The notes under the pieces were generated by a model. It did no database searches and had not been told where the DNA came from. It saw nothing but the letters and a program-made list of their open reading frames with translations. Below are positions 34,047-42,850 of a DNA stretch of 64,000 nucleotides, one piece after another. Position numbers and translations under genes: made by a program. The stretch lies in assembly GCF_013141725.1 (NCBI RefSeq), contig NZ_WHNZ01000041.1:85756-149755 (forward strand), in the 5' to 3' direction. The stretch is from Paenibacillus planticolens. Lineage in GTDB: Bacteria > Bacillota > Bacilli > Paenibacillales > NBRC-103111. Every line of letters begins with the position of its first letter. Within the stretch, counting starts at the first letter, position 1.

Positions 34047-35261
34047 TCACATCCGCGCCATCCTCGCGTCCGTTCGGCCGCCTTGTTCTTTTAGCATGAA
34101 GAAAATATTAATAAGACCAAACAGCAGGAAGACGATCCAAGGAAGCGCGCTCCAGCCAAGCACCGTTCCCAAATCGTACAAATAACCGCCGCCAATGTTA
34201 CCGATCATAGCGCCGATCGACAGCGCAAAGCTGTTAAAACCAAAATAGCTGGCTACACTTCCGCTCCCGGCAAACTCGGATACCATCGTATTCATCATCG
34301 GCTGCAAAAAGACTTGCCCAATCATAAACGCAATGACTCCCGCATAAATCCCGATCATTGAACCTGTCACTCCGATGGTGAAAAGCCCTGACGCAAGGAG
34401 CAGCGTCGCGAGCGACAGCACGCCGAAGGGCTGCATTTTGGCATGGCCCAGCTTGGCAAACGGCACCTGCAGCAGGACCATCACAATGGCGCCGCAGGAG
34501 TAGATCAGGCCGATATTGGCGCCGGGGGCAATCTGATTCACGCGAAACGGAACGGCAATATACAGCTGTGCGACGAGCGACCACGACATCATGGTGAACA
34601 CCATAAAGCGGCGGAAGGGACGGTTTTGAAGCACTTTCTTCATCTGCGTCCACATTCGGGCGTCCTGCGATTGCATCCCTTCATTATTAATTTGCGGCAA
34701 TAAGAATAGACTCAGAAAAAAAGAAAAGACAAATATCAGCGTTGCCGTCATGCTGACATATTTGAAATGGAACCCCATGAGCAGAGCGCCGAGCACCGGC
34801 CCCACGACAAACCCCATGTTGCTTAGCATTTCGCGAATCGCATACACCGTGATCCTGTTTTGCGGCGTCGAGAGCGCTGCGTAGTACGCATAACTCGCCG
34901 GTTGAAACAGCGCTGCGCCTAATCCGGAGAAGAAGCACGCGATAATCAACCCCGGCACATGATGGACGAAGCCAAACATGCCGAAACCAAACGTGCGGAT
35001 AAACAACCCGATCATAATCGTCCGCTTATAGCCAATCCGGTCGGCAATCGTGCCGCACAAGGCAGAAAGGCCCTGCTGGCTAAAGCTGCGAATCGCCGAA
35101 ATCACGCCTACGATCGTCACACTTAGCAGCAAATCGTGCAGCAAGTAAGAGGCGAGCAGCGGAATCATCATATAAAACCCAACCGCCATGCTGAACGTAT
35201 TCATAAACATCACCCAAAAGGGCAGCTTGATATCCGAAAGCTTTTTCCATAGATGCATCAT
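34047..35261 (-). CDS. MFS transporter (multidrug efflux type)
   Basis: 404-residue membrane protein with about 12 hydrophobic segments. The loop 2-3 motif appears as GTIADRIGYKRTIMIG, and the fold of MdtG/MdtH-type proton-driven exporters fits. The substrate is unknown. Monocistronic with a terminator. The region upstream (35262-35451) holds no other gene that I can see. Confidence 0.9.
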   Translation of the reverse strand: MMHLWKKLSDIKLPFWVMFMNTFSMAVGFYMMIPLLASYLLHDLLLSVTIVGVISAIRSFSQQGLSALCGTIADRIGYKRTIMIGLFIRTFGFGMFGFVHHVPGLIIACFFSGLGAALFQPASYAYYAALSTPQNRITVYAIREMLSNMGFVVGPVLGALLMGFHFKYVSMTATLIFVFSFFLSLFLLPQINNEGMQSQDARMWTQMKKVLQNRPFRRFMVFTMMSWSLVAQLYIAVPFRVNQIAPGANIGLIYSCGAIVMVLLQVPFAKLGHAKMQPFGVLSLATLLLASGLFTIGVTGSMIGIYAGVIAFMIGQVFLQPMMNTMVSEFAGSGSVASYFGFNSFALSIGAMIGNIGGGYLYDLGTVLGWSALPWIVFLLFGLINIFFMLKEQGGRTDARMARM

Positions 35262-35451
35262 CCTATCCTCGTTTCCATCTGCGTTGTGTCAATCCCAACA
35301 CGATACCCGATTCTGAGACGATTGCATAGGGACTTTCTTTGTATAGACTTGGGTATATTATTGGCTTGTCCGAGGATGAGCTTATCTTATTGAGAGATGT
35401 TCTGGGCATGGGCTGGGGATTAGCTGGGGGCATGAAGAAGGCGAAGGTAAT

Positions 35452-35636
35452 TAACTGGAAAATTCCCCTCTAAATCGCTGGAAAGAGGACCTCGCAGGGT
35501 ATTTAGAAGGAAAACCTCACGTTAATCTGACCAGATTGCGTAGATTCTCACGAAATCGGTGCGAATAGAGGGAGGTTTTCCAGCTAAATGGATCTTACAG
35601 GCTTCTGCGGTCAAATTAATGGGAATTTCCCTCTTA
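35452..35636. repeat. Four-block intergenic repeat, family F2, copy b
   Basis: Blocks around 35457 (GGAAAATTCCCC), 35509 (GGAAAACCTC), 35574-35581 (GGTTTTCC) and 35621-35631 (GGGAATTTCCC). The first pair is 52 bp apart and the second pair 49 bp. It matches copy a (5866-6050) in inverted orientation over its whole length. It starts 26 bp after the stop codon at 35663. Confidence 0.85.
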
Positions 35637-35662
35637 ATTTCACTTATGAGACGGCCCTTTGG

Positions 35663-36631
35663 CTACGGGATGAGCAGGATTTTCCCCGTGCTCTGTCTGC
35701 TCTCAATTAGGCGGTGAGCCTCAGCGCCATCCTTCAGCGGGAAACTTGTTATCCCGCCCATCTGAATAATGCCGTCGCGCAGCGCCTGGAACAACGCCTC
35801 TGCCCGCTCGATTCGATTAGCTAGCGTGGTCACATGGTTCCACAAATCACCGCCGGTCAGCGTCTTCGAGGTGTCCATGAGCATTCGCGGATCAACATGC
35901 GGCGGATCTCCGCCCGCCATGCCATAGAAAACGACCGTCCCCTTCGTTCGGGCAGCCGCAAAGCTGTCCATCAGCGTCGATCCCACGGAATCATAGACGG
36001 CGTCCGCGCCCTGTTTCCCCTCCGTGAAGCGGACCACCTCTTGCGCCCATTCCTCGCCGTAGCCGAATACAACGACGGCGCCTGCCTTAAGTGCGACTGT
36101 TTTCTTGGCGTCCGATGAGGTCAAACCGATGACCCGGGCTCCTTTGCTTTTGGCAAGTTGAATCAATATCTGGCCTACACCGCCTGCTGCCGCGTGAACG
36201 ACGATATCGTCGCCGGCTTGAACCGGGTAGCTGTCGTTGACTAAGTAATGCGCCGTCATTCCTTGAAGCAGAATGCCCGCTGCTTGTTCAAAAGCAATAT
36301 CCGCTGGCACAGGGATAGCCCGGTCGACAGGCACAGCGACTAATTCGCTGTTGGCAAAAGGAACATCGCAGAAAGCGATGCGGTCGCCGACTTGGAGATG
36401 CTCCACATCCGTTGCCACCCGCTCCACGACACCTGCCCCCTCATAACCCAGAATGAAAGGCGGCTTTCCGGCCAAATGATAATTCCCCCGTCTCCGGTAA
36501 ACATCGGCAAAGTTGAGCCCGATTGCTTTGGTTTTTAACAAAATATGTCCAGGCTCTAAGCTTGGCTCAGGAACATCTGCATACTGCAGTACCTCGGGCC
36601 CGCCAAACCGCTCAAATAGTAAAGCTTTCAT
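35663..36631 (-). CDS. Quinone oxidoreductase / zinc-free medium-chain dehydrogenase
   Basis: 322 residues. GroES-like N-terminal domain with GLNFADVYRRRGNY, and a Rossmann domain with AAAGGVGQILIQLAKSKGA binding NADPH. The cysteine and histidine ligands of zinc alcohol dehydrogenases are absent, fitting the QOR subgroup that reduces quinones or enones. The ATG follows GGAGG by 7 bp. Single gene. Confidence 0.92.
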   Translation of the reverse strand: MKALLFERFGGPEVLQYADVPEPSLEPGHILLKTKAIGLNFADVYRRRGNYHLAGKPPFILGYEGAGVVERVATDVEHLQVGDRIAFCDVPFANSELVAVPVDRAIPVPADIAFEQAAGILLQGMTAHYLVNDSYPVQAGDDIVVHAAAGGVGQILIQLAKSKGARVIGLTSSDAKKTVALKAGAVVVFGYGEEWAQEVVRFTEGKQGADAVYDSVGSTLMDSFAAARTKGTVVFYGMAGGDPPHVDPRMLMDTSKTLTGGDLWNHVTTLANRIERAEALFQALRDGIIQMGGITSFPLKDGAEAHRLIESRQSTGKILLIP

Positions 36632-36749
36632 TGACTACCTCCAACCTACTTTTCATTCCCAAAAAATTGTACCATACCCCTTCTCGATTGCAAAAAGCGC
36701 GGGTTGGAACGCAATGAACCCTCCATATCCGAATGGAGGGCTCTCATCA

Positions 36750-37172
36750 TTACAACTGGTTTTCTCCCGTGCTTTGGAAAAACTCAAGAATTTCACCGTT
36801 CAACCCTTTGACAAATGCGATCCTAACAGGTGTCGGAGGATTGTTGCCCAATACAGCATCTTTAGGTTCAACCGTCACTGTCGCCCCGGCGGCAACAGCT
36901 GCGGCAACGGCTTTATCAACATCATTGCTGCGAAAAGCTACGTGAAAGTAGGATCCTTCCGGTTTCGGTTCGCCGGACCCGCCAGCGAAAACCTCCATAT
37001 AATTACCGTCACCGGTGTCCAGCAAAACAACTCGTTTATCTCCTTCGCCCCAGCTGTTCGTTTCTGTGAAACCGAGACCCTCCGTGTAAAATTTAACCGT
37101 CGCTTCAAAGTCATTCGCCCTTAACGCGACGTGATGAAAGCCTCCGCCGCCAATTTTATGATTGGTACTCAT
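36750..37172 (-). CDS. VOC family protein (glyoxalase/bleomycin-resistance fold)
   Basis: 140 residues, two beta-alpha-beta-beta-beta modules. Potential metal ligands are His in FHHVALRAND, Glu in NYMEVFAG, His in YFHVAFRSND and Glu in GEILEFFQS, the usual His/Glu/His/Glu set. The ATG at 37172 lies 8 bp after AAGGAGG. The substrate is unknown. A weak hairpin (36719-36740) follows without a T run. Confidence 0.88.
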   Translation of the reverse strand: MSTNHKIGGGGFHHVALRANDFEATVKFYTEGLGFTETNSWGEGDKRVVLLDTGDGNYMEVFAGGSGEPKPEGSYFHVAFRSNDVDKAVAAAVAAGATVTVEPKDAVLGNNPPTPVRIAFVKGLNGEILEFFQSTGENQL

Positions 37173-37246
37173 GAAACAAGCCTCCTTAGTCATCTTAGCA
37201 TCCTCTACTTCAACGAGTATAACTGATTACCTGGTGTTAGAAAATA

Positions 37247-37318
37247 AGTTACTTCGAGGTAACTAACTCAACTTTCGCAGCTTAACTAGTTTTTTGAAGG
37301 TGCGAAAGTTGAGTTAGT
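37247..37318. promoter_or_regulatory. Two perfect inverted repeats between VOC and opuCC genes
   Basis: AGTTAC-TTCGAG-GTAACT (37247-37264), and an 18-bp perfect inverted repeat ACTAACTCAACTTTCGCA (37262-37279) / TGCGAAAGTTGAGTTAGT (37301-37318) with a 21-nt loop. There is no T run on either side, so a simple terminator is unlikely. It lies 64 bp after the opuCC stop codon and 75 bp upstream of the VOC start. Confidence 0.6.
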
Positions 37319-37381
37319 AAGATGATTGACGATTCATACTGCTTCCATTTAAATAAATCCAATTTTGTTTCCATAACAACC

Positions 37382-38272
37382 CTATTTTATTATACCTTTA
37401 TCTCTTAAAAAATCATGCGCTACTTTTTGCTCTTTTAAACCTTCAGAATCTACTTTTGCGTTTAGTTCTTGCATATTTCTCTCATCAAGTTTATCTCGGA
37501 GTCTGTTCAACGCTTCGGCAAGTTGGGGGTATTTGGTCAGGATGTCCTGACGAACCAGCGGCCCTGCATTATAGGGTGGAAAAAAAGATTGGTCATCTTC
37601 CAATATGATTAAATTGTTCAGCTTGATCTGACCGTCCGTTGAGAAAGCATCAATCACATCAACACTATTGTCATTCAAAGACCGGTACATAATGCCATGA
37701 TCCATGCCCTTTACATATTTAAAAGCCATTTTGTATACCTTTTCTAATCCCGGATATCCATCTGGACGATCCTTGAATTCGAATTCGCTACCAAGTATAA
37801 GTTGATTCGATACTTTGGCAAGATCAGTAAACGATTTTAACTGGTACTTATCTACCGTTTCTTTTTTCACCGCTAAGGTATACGTATTATTGAAGCCAAA
37901 TGGATTATCGAAAACGAGCTTATCGTTTTTCAACAGATCCTTTGCTTTTTGAAGGGTTTCTTCCGCGGTACCTGTCATTTCCTGATAGTAATTCGAAACG
38001 ATTGTCCCTGTATATTCCGGATACATCTGGATATCGTTGTTCAGGAGAGCCTTCCATGCCACGTTAGAGCCACCTAGATTAAATTTCCGTTCAACTTTAA
38101 GATCGGTTTGATTCTCAATTACATCTGCCATCATATGAGCCAAAATAATATTTTCAGTAAAGTTTTTTGAACCTATCGTTATCGTTTCTTGCTTGCTCTT
38201 TGAACTACATCCGTTCATTATAATAGCTAAAATACCTACGATACTTACAATTAGCAAGTTTTTGATTTTCAT
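37382..38272 (-). CDS. opuCC: Osmoprotectant ABC transporter, substrate-binding lipoprotein
   Basis: 296 residues. Lipoprotein signal with lipobox MNGC (Cys near residue 22), then the OpuAC/QAT-type binding domain beginning TITIGSKNFTENIILAHMMA. It captures glycine betaine, choline or a related compatible solute outside the membrane. The ATG at 38272 follows GGAGGGG; the frame's GTG at 38284 overlaps the ribosome site. Last gene of opuCA-opuCB-opuCC. Confidence 0.92.
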   Translation of the reverse strand: MKIKNLLIVSIVGILAIIMNGCSSKSKQETITIGSKNFTENIILAHMMADVIENQTDLKVERKFNLGGSNVAWKALLNNDIQMYPEYTGTIVSNYYQEMTGTAEETLQKAKDLLKNDKLVFDNPFGFNNTYTLAVKKETVDKYQLKSFTDLAKVSNQLILGSEFEFKDRPDGYPGLEKVYKMAFKYVKGMDHGIMYRSLNDNSVDVIDAFSTDGQIKLNNLIILEDDQSFFPPYNAGPLVRQDILTKYPQLAEALNRLRDKLDERNMQELNAKVDSEGLKEQKVAHDFLRDKGIIK

Positions 38273-38294
38273 TTTCCCCTCCACTGATTTGAAA

Positions 38295-38948
38295 TTATAT
38301 TTTTAATCCTCTCGGTGTCGTCAACTTCTCCAACCCTCCCAACAAATAATCGAGCACGATGGCCAAAATAGCTGCTGGAAGAGCACCAATAAGAATTAAA
38401 GCATCAATATTTCTTTGAATACCGATAAAAATGAAATCCCCCAGTCCTCCCGCACCAATAAAAGCTGCCAAGGTTGCTGTACCCACATTGATTACCGTCG
38501 CCGTCCGAATGCCGGCCATGATGACACTTAGCGCCAAAGGAAGCTCGATTTTACACAATATCTGCACGTTCTTCATGCCCATTCCTTTGGCAGCTTCGAT
38601 CAGAACTTTATCCACATCCTGAATACCCGTATACGTATTCCTGACAATCGGTAACAAAGAATATAAAAACAACGCGGCTATCGCCGTTTTAATCCCAATC
38701 CCAAACAAGGGAATCATAAAACCCAGCAGGGCCAAACCGGGAATTGTTTGTAGGATCCCCGTACCTCCCAAGACCCAACTCTTCAAGAAGGGGAAGCGCG
38801 TTACGGTAATTCCCAATGGGACACCTACGACTATAGCAAGTAACATCGAGATGAGCACTAGCTCCATATGCTGAAATGCGGCGACGCCCAAGTCTTCCCA
38901 CCGCATAGTAAATTGAGTAATCAATTGTTCCCACAACGTTTGTTTCAT
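38295..38948 (-). CDS. opuCB: Osmoprotectant ABC transporter permease
   Basis: 217 residues with about five or six membrane segments. The EAA loop is EAAKGMGMKNVQILCKIELP. The start ATG at 38948 overlaps the opuCA stop codon (ATGA) and follows AAGGAGAG. B. subtilis OpuC has two permeases (CB and CD); here only one is present in the operon, so it probably works as a homodimer. Confidence 0.92.
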   Translation of the reverse strand: MKQTLWEQLITQFTMRWEDLGVAAFQHMELVLISMLLAIVVGVPLGITVTRFPFLKSWVLGGTGILQTIPGLALLGFMIPLFGIGIKTAIAALFLYSLLPIVRNTYTGIQDVDKVLIEAAKGMGMKNVQILCKIELPLALSVIMAGIRTATVINVGTATLAAFIGAGGLGDFIFIGIQRNIDALILIGALPAAILAIVLDYLLGGLEKLTTPRGLKI

Positions 38949-40075
38949 AAACTCTCCTTTCTTCCTGCCCAATGATCAGCGAATGCGGTTAGCAAACTTG
39001 ACCTTGTTACGACACCAATAATTTTATTGCTTTGTCCCACGATCGGAATGATACCGAATTTAGCATCTGTAATGGCGATTAGTGCATCTTTGGCTGTTGC
39101 TGTTTCCTCTAAATAGGGGACAGCTGACTGACTTATTTCCTGAATGGATCGAATGTCTTCCATTTTCATTTGCAAATCGTAAGCCGAGACAATGCCGATC
39201 AACTTACCTTTATCGTCGCCTATAATCAACGTATCCGTCCGCCGCTGCCTCATAAAAGATAGTGCTCTAGCTGGTGAAAGCGATGGAAGCGCAGTCGCTG
39301 GGTTCTCTCTCATAATATCTTTAACGGAAATAAAATCAGGATTTTGGTAAATACGATTCTTTCCAATGAATGTTTCTACAAAACCATGTGCAGGCTCTTT
39401 TAGCAGCTTATCCGCTGTGTCCAGTTGCAATAAGGAACCGTCTTTCAGTACAGCAATTCTATCCCCTAACTTCAAAGCTTCATCCATATCGTGGGTAACA
39501 AATACGATGGTTTTGTTTACAGTTTTTTGAAGTCTAATCAATTCATCCTGAAGCTGCTCTCTAGTCAACGGATCCAATGCCCCAAACGGTTCATCCATGA
39601 GCACGATTTCCGGATCGGCAGCCAAAGCCCGGGCAACACCAACCCTTTGTTGTTGTCCGCCAGATAGCTCCCGGGGGAATCGTCCTGCAAAAAGAGCCGG
39701 ATCTAGACCGATCATATGCAGCAACTCATGCACGCGCTCCTTTTTCTTCGCTGCCTTCCAGCCTTTCAAATCCGGAATCAGAGCAATATTCTCCTCGATA
39801 GTATAATGCGGAAAAAGTCCTGCTTGCTGAATCACATAACCGATATTTCGGCGAAGCTCTACAGGATTCGCTTTCGTGATGTCTTGCCCGTTAATCGTAA
39901 TCGTGCCTTCAGTATGCGGCATTAATCGATTAATCATTTTCATCGTTGTCGTTTTACCACAGCCGCTTGGACCAATGAGAACAATGAATTCTCCCTTCGC
40001 TATTTCAAAATCCATTGATTTAACCGCTTGATATCCGTTCGGATACGTTTTACCGACATCTTCAAATTTGATCAT
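38945..40075 (-). CDS. opuCA: Osmoprotectant ABC transporter ATP-binding protein with CBS domains
   Basis: 376 residues. Walker A GPSGCGKTT (about 36-44), signature LSGGQQQRVGVARAL, Walker B EIVLMDEPFGALDP; then two CBS domains (about 250-370) of the kind that sense ionic strength or cyclic di-AMP in this family. It energises osmolyte uptake. A promoter with a small palindrome is at 40101-40138, and the BusR-like regulator lies just upstream on the same strand. Confidence 0.93.
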   Translation of the reverse strand: MIKFEDVGKTYPNGYQAVKSMDFEIAKGEFIVLIGPSGCGKTTTMKMINRLMPHTEGTITINGQDITKANPVELRRNIGYVIQQAGLFPHYTIEENIALIPDLKGWKAAKKKERVHELLHMIGLDPALFAGRFPRELSGGQQQRVGVARALAADPEIVLMDEPFGALDPLTREQLQDELIRLQKTVNKTIVFVTHDMDEALKLGDRIAVLKDGSLLQLDTADKLLKEPAHGFVETFIGKNRIYQNPDFISVKDIMRENPATALPSLSPARALSFMRQRRTDTLIIGDDKGKLIGIVSAYDLQMKMEDIRSIQEISQSAVPYLEETATAKDALIAITDAKFGIIPIVGQSNKIIGVVTRSSLLTAFADHWAGRKESL

Positions 40076-40100
40076 ATTAACCTCCTACTGAATTGTTTTA

Positions 40101-40138
40101 TAGTTCACTACTTTAACATAGACGCCAACAACTGACAA
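40101..40138 (-). promoter_or_regulatory. opuC promoter with overlapping palindrome
   Basis: -35 TTGTCA (40133-40138), 17-bp spacer, -10 TAAAGT (40110-40115) on the minus strand. TAGTGAACTA (40101-40110) is a near-perfect palindrome over the expected start of transcription, suited to repression. Confidence 0.5.
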
Positions 40139-40230
40139 CCCAATACTATTTTTAAAGTTGTATGTTACATATTGTATCATTCAATGATCACTCCATATTT
40201 AAACAAGGTGCTTGCTTAAAATAATGCAGC

Positions 40231-40260
40231 AAAAAAAAGCCTGTTGAAAAATATCAACAG
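40231..40260 (-). terminator. Terminator after the BusR-like gene
   Basis: CTGTTGA-TATTTT-TCAACAG on the minus strand followed by GCTTTTTTTT, about 30 bp after the stop codon at 40292. It separates the regulator from the opuC operon. Confidence 0.8.
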
Positions 40261-40291
40261 ACTGAAATGATCCTAATAAGGGCTTTTTTTA

Positions 40292-40924
40292 CTATTCTTT
40301 GTTTTCTACACAATTGTTATTAATAAAAAGATTTGTTCGCTGATACGTATTACCATCACCAACTACAACAAGAATGTCATGTTCTCTTAGAATAACATGA
40401 GGTCCGGGAGAGATAGCTACCTCTACGCCTCGACGTAGTGCAACAATCGTCGCACCGGTATTTTGCCAAAATTGAAGATCGGAAATGGTTTTCCCCACAA
40501 CATGGGATAATTCATTCACGTTTATTTCTATTGGATTGTAAAGCTTCAGATTTTGAAGACGGTCTGAATAATTAATAATTTCAGTAAGAATCATGTCAAA
40601 TTTATGATCCATTTTCTTCTTTTCAACTAATAATAATTCTAACTCTTGTTTGAGCGAATAAACCGACTTCAAGTAGTTATTTTTTGTTATATAGTCATAT
40701 GCCCTTTGATCAGATAAAACAATGATTTCTTTGCCTTGTGAGACTGAAACAATGTTTTCATCCTTTAATAGACCAATAGCTTTTCGAATTGTTTCAGGTG
40801 AAACATGATATTGGCTAGCTAATAGAGAGCGTCCTGAAATTTTTCTTTGTATTGAGAACTCACCACTTACAATCCTTTGAGCAATATCTAGCGCTATAGA
40901 CTTATAGCCAGAAACTTCTTGCAT
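40292..40924 (-). CDS. BusR-like regulator: GntR HTH, coiled coil and RCK_C (TrkA-C) domain
   Basis: 210 residues. Winged HTH of GntR type (about 5-75; GRSLLASQYHVSPETIRKAIGLL), a helical coiled-coil segment (about 85-130), and a C-terminal RCK_C domain (about 135-200; GATIVALRRGVEVAISPGP). This architecture is that of BusR, a cyclic di-AMP-dependent repressor of the betaine transporter BusA in lactococci and streptococci. The ATG at 40924 follows GGAG at good spacing. Its place next to opuC supports the same role; that c-di-AMP is the ligand is inference. Confidence 0.88.
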   Translation of the reverse strand: MQEVSGYKSIALDIAQRIVSGEFSIQRKISGRSLLASQYHVSPETIRKAIGLLKDENIVSVSQGKEIIVLSDQRAYDYITKNNYLKSVYSLKQELELLLVEKKKMDHKFDMILTEIINYSDRLQNLKLYNPIEINVNELSHVVGKTISDLQFWQNTGATIVALRRGVEVAISPGPHVILREHDILVVVGDGNTYQRTNLFINNNCVENKE

Positions 40925-41050
40925 GTTTTCTTCTCCTGCCCTCTTTGAAATATAGCAACTACACCCCACTTGCAAACACTTACATTATATCAAATTTATC
41001 ACACAAGTATGCAAATACGATCAGCAAAATAAGCAGTTTTGGCCGTCTAC

Positions 41051-42697
41051 TCATATTTTGCCTACCCCATTCACGAAGATTTCCGATTGCTTCGGCAGAA
41101 GGGCAAGATCAGCCGGCTTATTGATAAAATAGCCCTGTATCCCCCAGCACGCCATTTCCTTAAGCATGATGTACTGCTCATACGTCTCAATGCCCTCGGC
41201 GATTACCTGCAAATGGAGTGCGCTGGCCATGGCCAGCATCGCTGAAATGAGCGGTACATTGCCATCCGCGATGAACGATCTGTCGATTTTCAGTTTATCG
41301 ATCGGCAGCAAGGTGAGCATGCTTAATGAAGAGTACCCTGTTCCAAAATCATCCAGGGCAATCGTAAAGCCATTGGCGCGCAGCTGGCTCAACGTTTGCT
41401 GGACATCCTGCATGGAATGCATCGTCGTGCTCTCTGTAATTTCCAGTTCCACGGCACCGGGAGCGACATGCTCTTCCTTTAAGATTCGCAAAATCTGCTG
41501 AACGAAATCCTTTTCGTTCAACTGTACCCTGGAAATGTTGACCGAGACTTTAAATTCGGAGCCATAGTCTTTTTTTAACAAGTGCCAATCCTGGCAAGCC
41601 CGGCGGATAACCCAGTAACCGATATCGACAATCAATCCTGTTTCCTCCGCAACCGGAATAAAGCTGTTCGGCTGGACGGTTCCGCGGCTCTCGCAATTCC
41701 ATCTCAAAAGCGCTTCCGCACCAATGACCGTTTCCCGCACCGGATGGTAGATCAATTGATATTGTACATACAGCTCTTCTTTTTCAATCGCATGGGAAAG
41801 CTCCAGCTCGTGAATGAAATTCTCAACATGATCGTACTTGAAGGCGGCTTCGTAGATATGAAATCTTTTTCTTCCGGCGCCTTTCGCCTTATACAGCGCA
41901 ATATCGGCTTGCTTGAGAAGAACCTGAATCGTCTCATGATCCTCTCGCTTAGAGACCCCGATGCTAACGCTAATCTTCATTTTCCGATCGTTTACGTTGA
42001 ACGCTTGTTGAAACAGTTGAATGATTGCCTCTGCCGTCTGCTCCACCGGTTCATGGATGTGGTCGGCTACAACAATAAATTCGTCTCCGCCTAGACGGAC
42101 CAATGTATACTTATCGCCAAATTGTTGACTGAGACGATTCGCGACCTCTACGAGAACGGTATCCCCTACGTCATGTCCGAACATATCATTTATATTTTTG
42201 AAATAGTCTAAGTCAAGCAAATACAACGCAGCCGGACTTATCACGTGTTCAAGTAAGTATCTCCTGTTGTACAACCTGCTGAGTTCGTCATGATAAGCGT
42301 AATCGTAAAGCAAATTCTCATGCATTTTGCGCTCGGTAATGTCGCGCGTGACGGTGATAATATACGTCAGATTATCGTGATCGTCAAAAATAGGAGTCAA
42401 AATACTTTCCCCGCTTAACATCCCGTTCGGCAAAATAAAGCCATCCTCATATTTAATGGTTCGCCGCTCGTTAACTACTCTGATGTACTTCTTATATAAA
42501 TATTTCGCCATATGCCTTGGATTCGTATCAAAAAATGTCAGCCCGACGGACTCCATTGTAATCCCACTAAACTGTGTGGCAGCCCGGTTCAAATAGTAAT
42601 ATTTCAAATCGGATCCATCCACGCTCATGATGTAAATCGAGTCTTCAATATGATCCAACATGTGTAGGAGTAAGCTTTCATCAAATAATTTATACAT
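41051..42697 (-). CDS. PAS-GGDEF-EAL cyclic di-GMP signalling protein
   Basis: 548 residues. N-terminal PAS domain (about 8-125), GGDEF domain (about 130-285) with intact RLGGDEF, EAL domain (about 295-540) with EALLRW and DDFGTGYSSL. Both catalytic signatures are intact. The RxxD inhibitory site expected just before GGDEF is absent (DKYT instead). No membrane segment. It may make and degrade cyclic di-GMP. The ATG at 42697 follows GAGGGG. Single gene. Confidence 0.92.
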   Translation of the reverse strand: MYKLFDESLLLHMLDHIEDSIYIMSVDGSDLKYYYLNRAATQFSGITMESVGLTFFDTNPRHMAKYLYKKYIRVVNERRTIKYEDGFILPNGMLSGESILTPIFDDHDNLTYIITVTRDITERKMHENLLYDYAYHDELSRLYNRRYLLEHVISPAALYLLDLDYFKNINDMFGHDVGDTVLVEVANRLSQQFGDKYTLVRLGGDEFIVVADHIHEPVEQTAEAIIQLFQQAFNVNDRKMKISVSIGVSKREDHETIQVLLKQADIALYKAKGAGRKRFHIYEAAFKYDHVENFIHELELSHAIEKEELYVQYQLIYHPVRETVIGAEALLRWNCESRGTVQPNSFIPVAEETGLIVDIGYWVIRRACQDWHLLKKDYGSEFKVSVNISRVQLNEKDFVQQILRILKEEHVAPGAVELEITESTTMHSMQDVQQTLSQLRANGFTIALDDFGTGYSSLSMLTLLPIDKLKIDRSFIADGNVPLISAMLAMASALHLQVIAEGIETYEQYIMLKEMACWGIQGYFINKPADLALLPKQSEIFVNGVGKI

Positions 42698-42812
42698 TTG
42701 CCCCTCACCTTTACCCATTACAATGTTCTCAACAGCTTAACTCTGCACAGTCTCGTATTCGACAAAAATTGTCGAAATCCTCCATTTTTTGCGAGTTTTA
42801 GAGCAAACAAAA

Positions 42813-42839
42813 AGGCTCCACGCAGCTAGCGTGAAGCCT
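42813..42839 (-). terminator. Terminator after the SGNH hydrolase
   Basis: AGGCTTCACGC and GCGTGGAGCCT on the minus strand around 5 nt, followed by TTTTTG, 12 bp after the stop codon at 42851. Confidence 0.85.
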
Positions 42840-42850
42840 ATCTCTCAATT

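Noticed and set aside
36719..36740. Hairpin CCCTCCAT/ATGGAGGG as terminator of the VOC gene
   Set aside because: No T run follows on the minus strand; stem is short. Left as weak.
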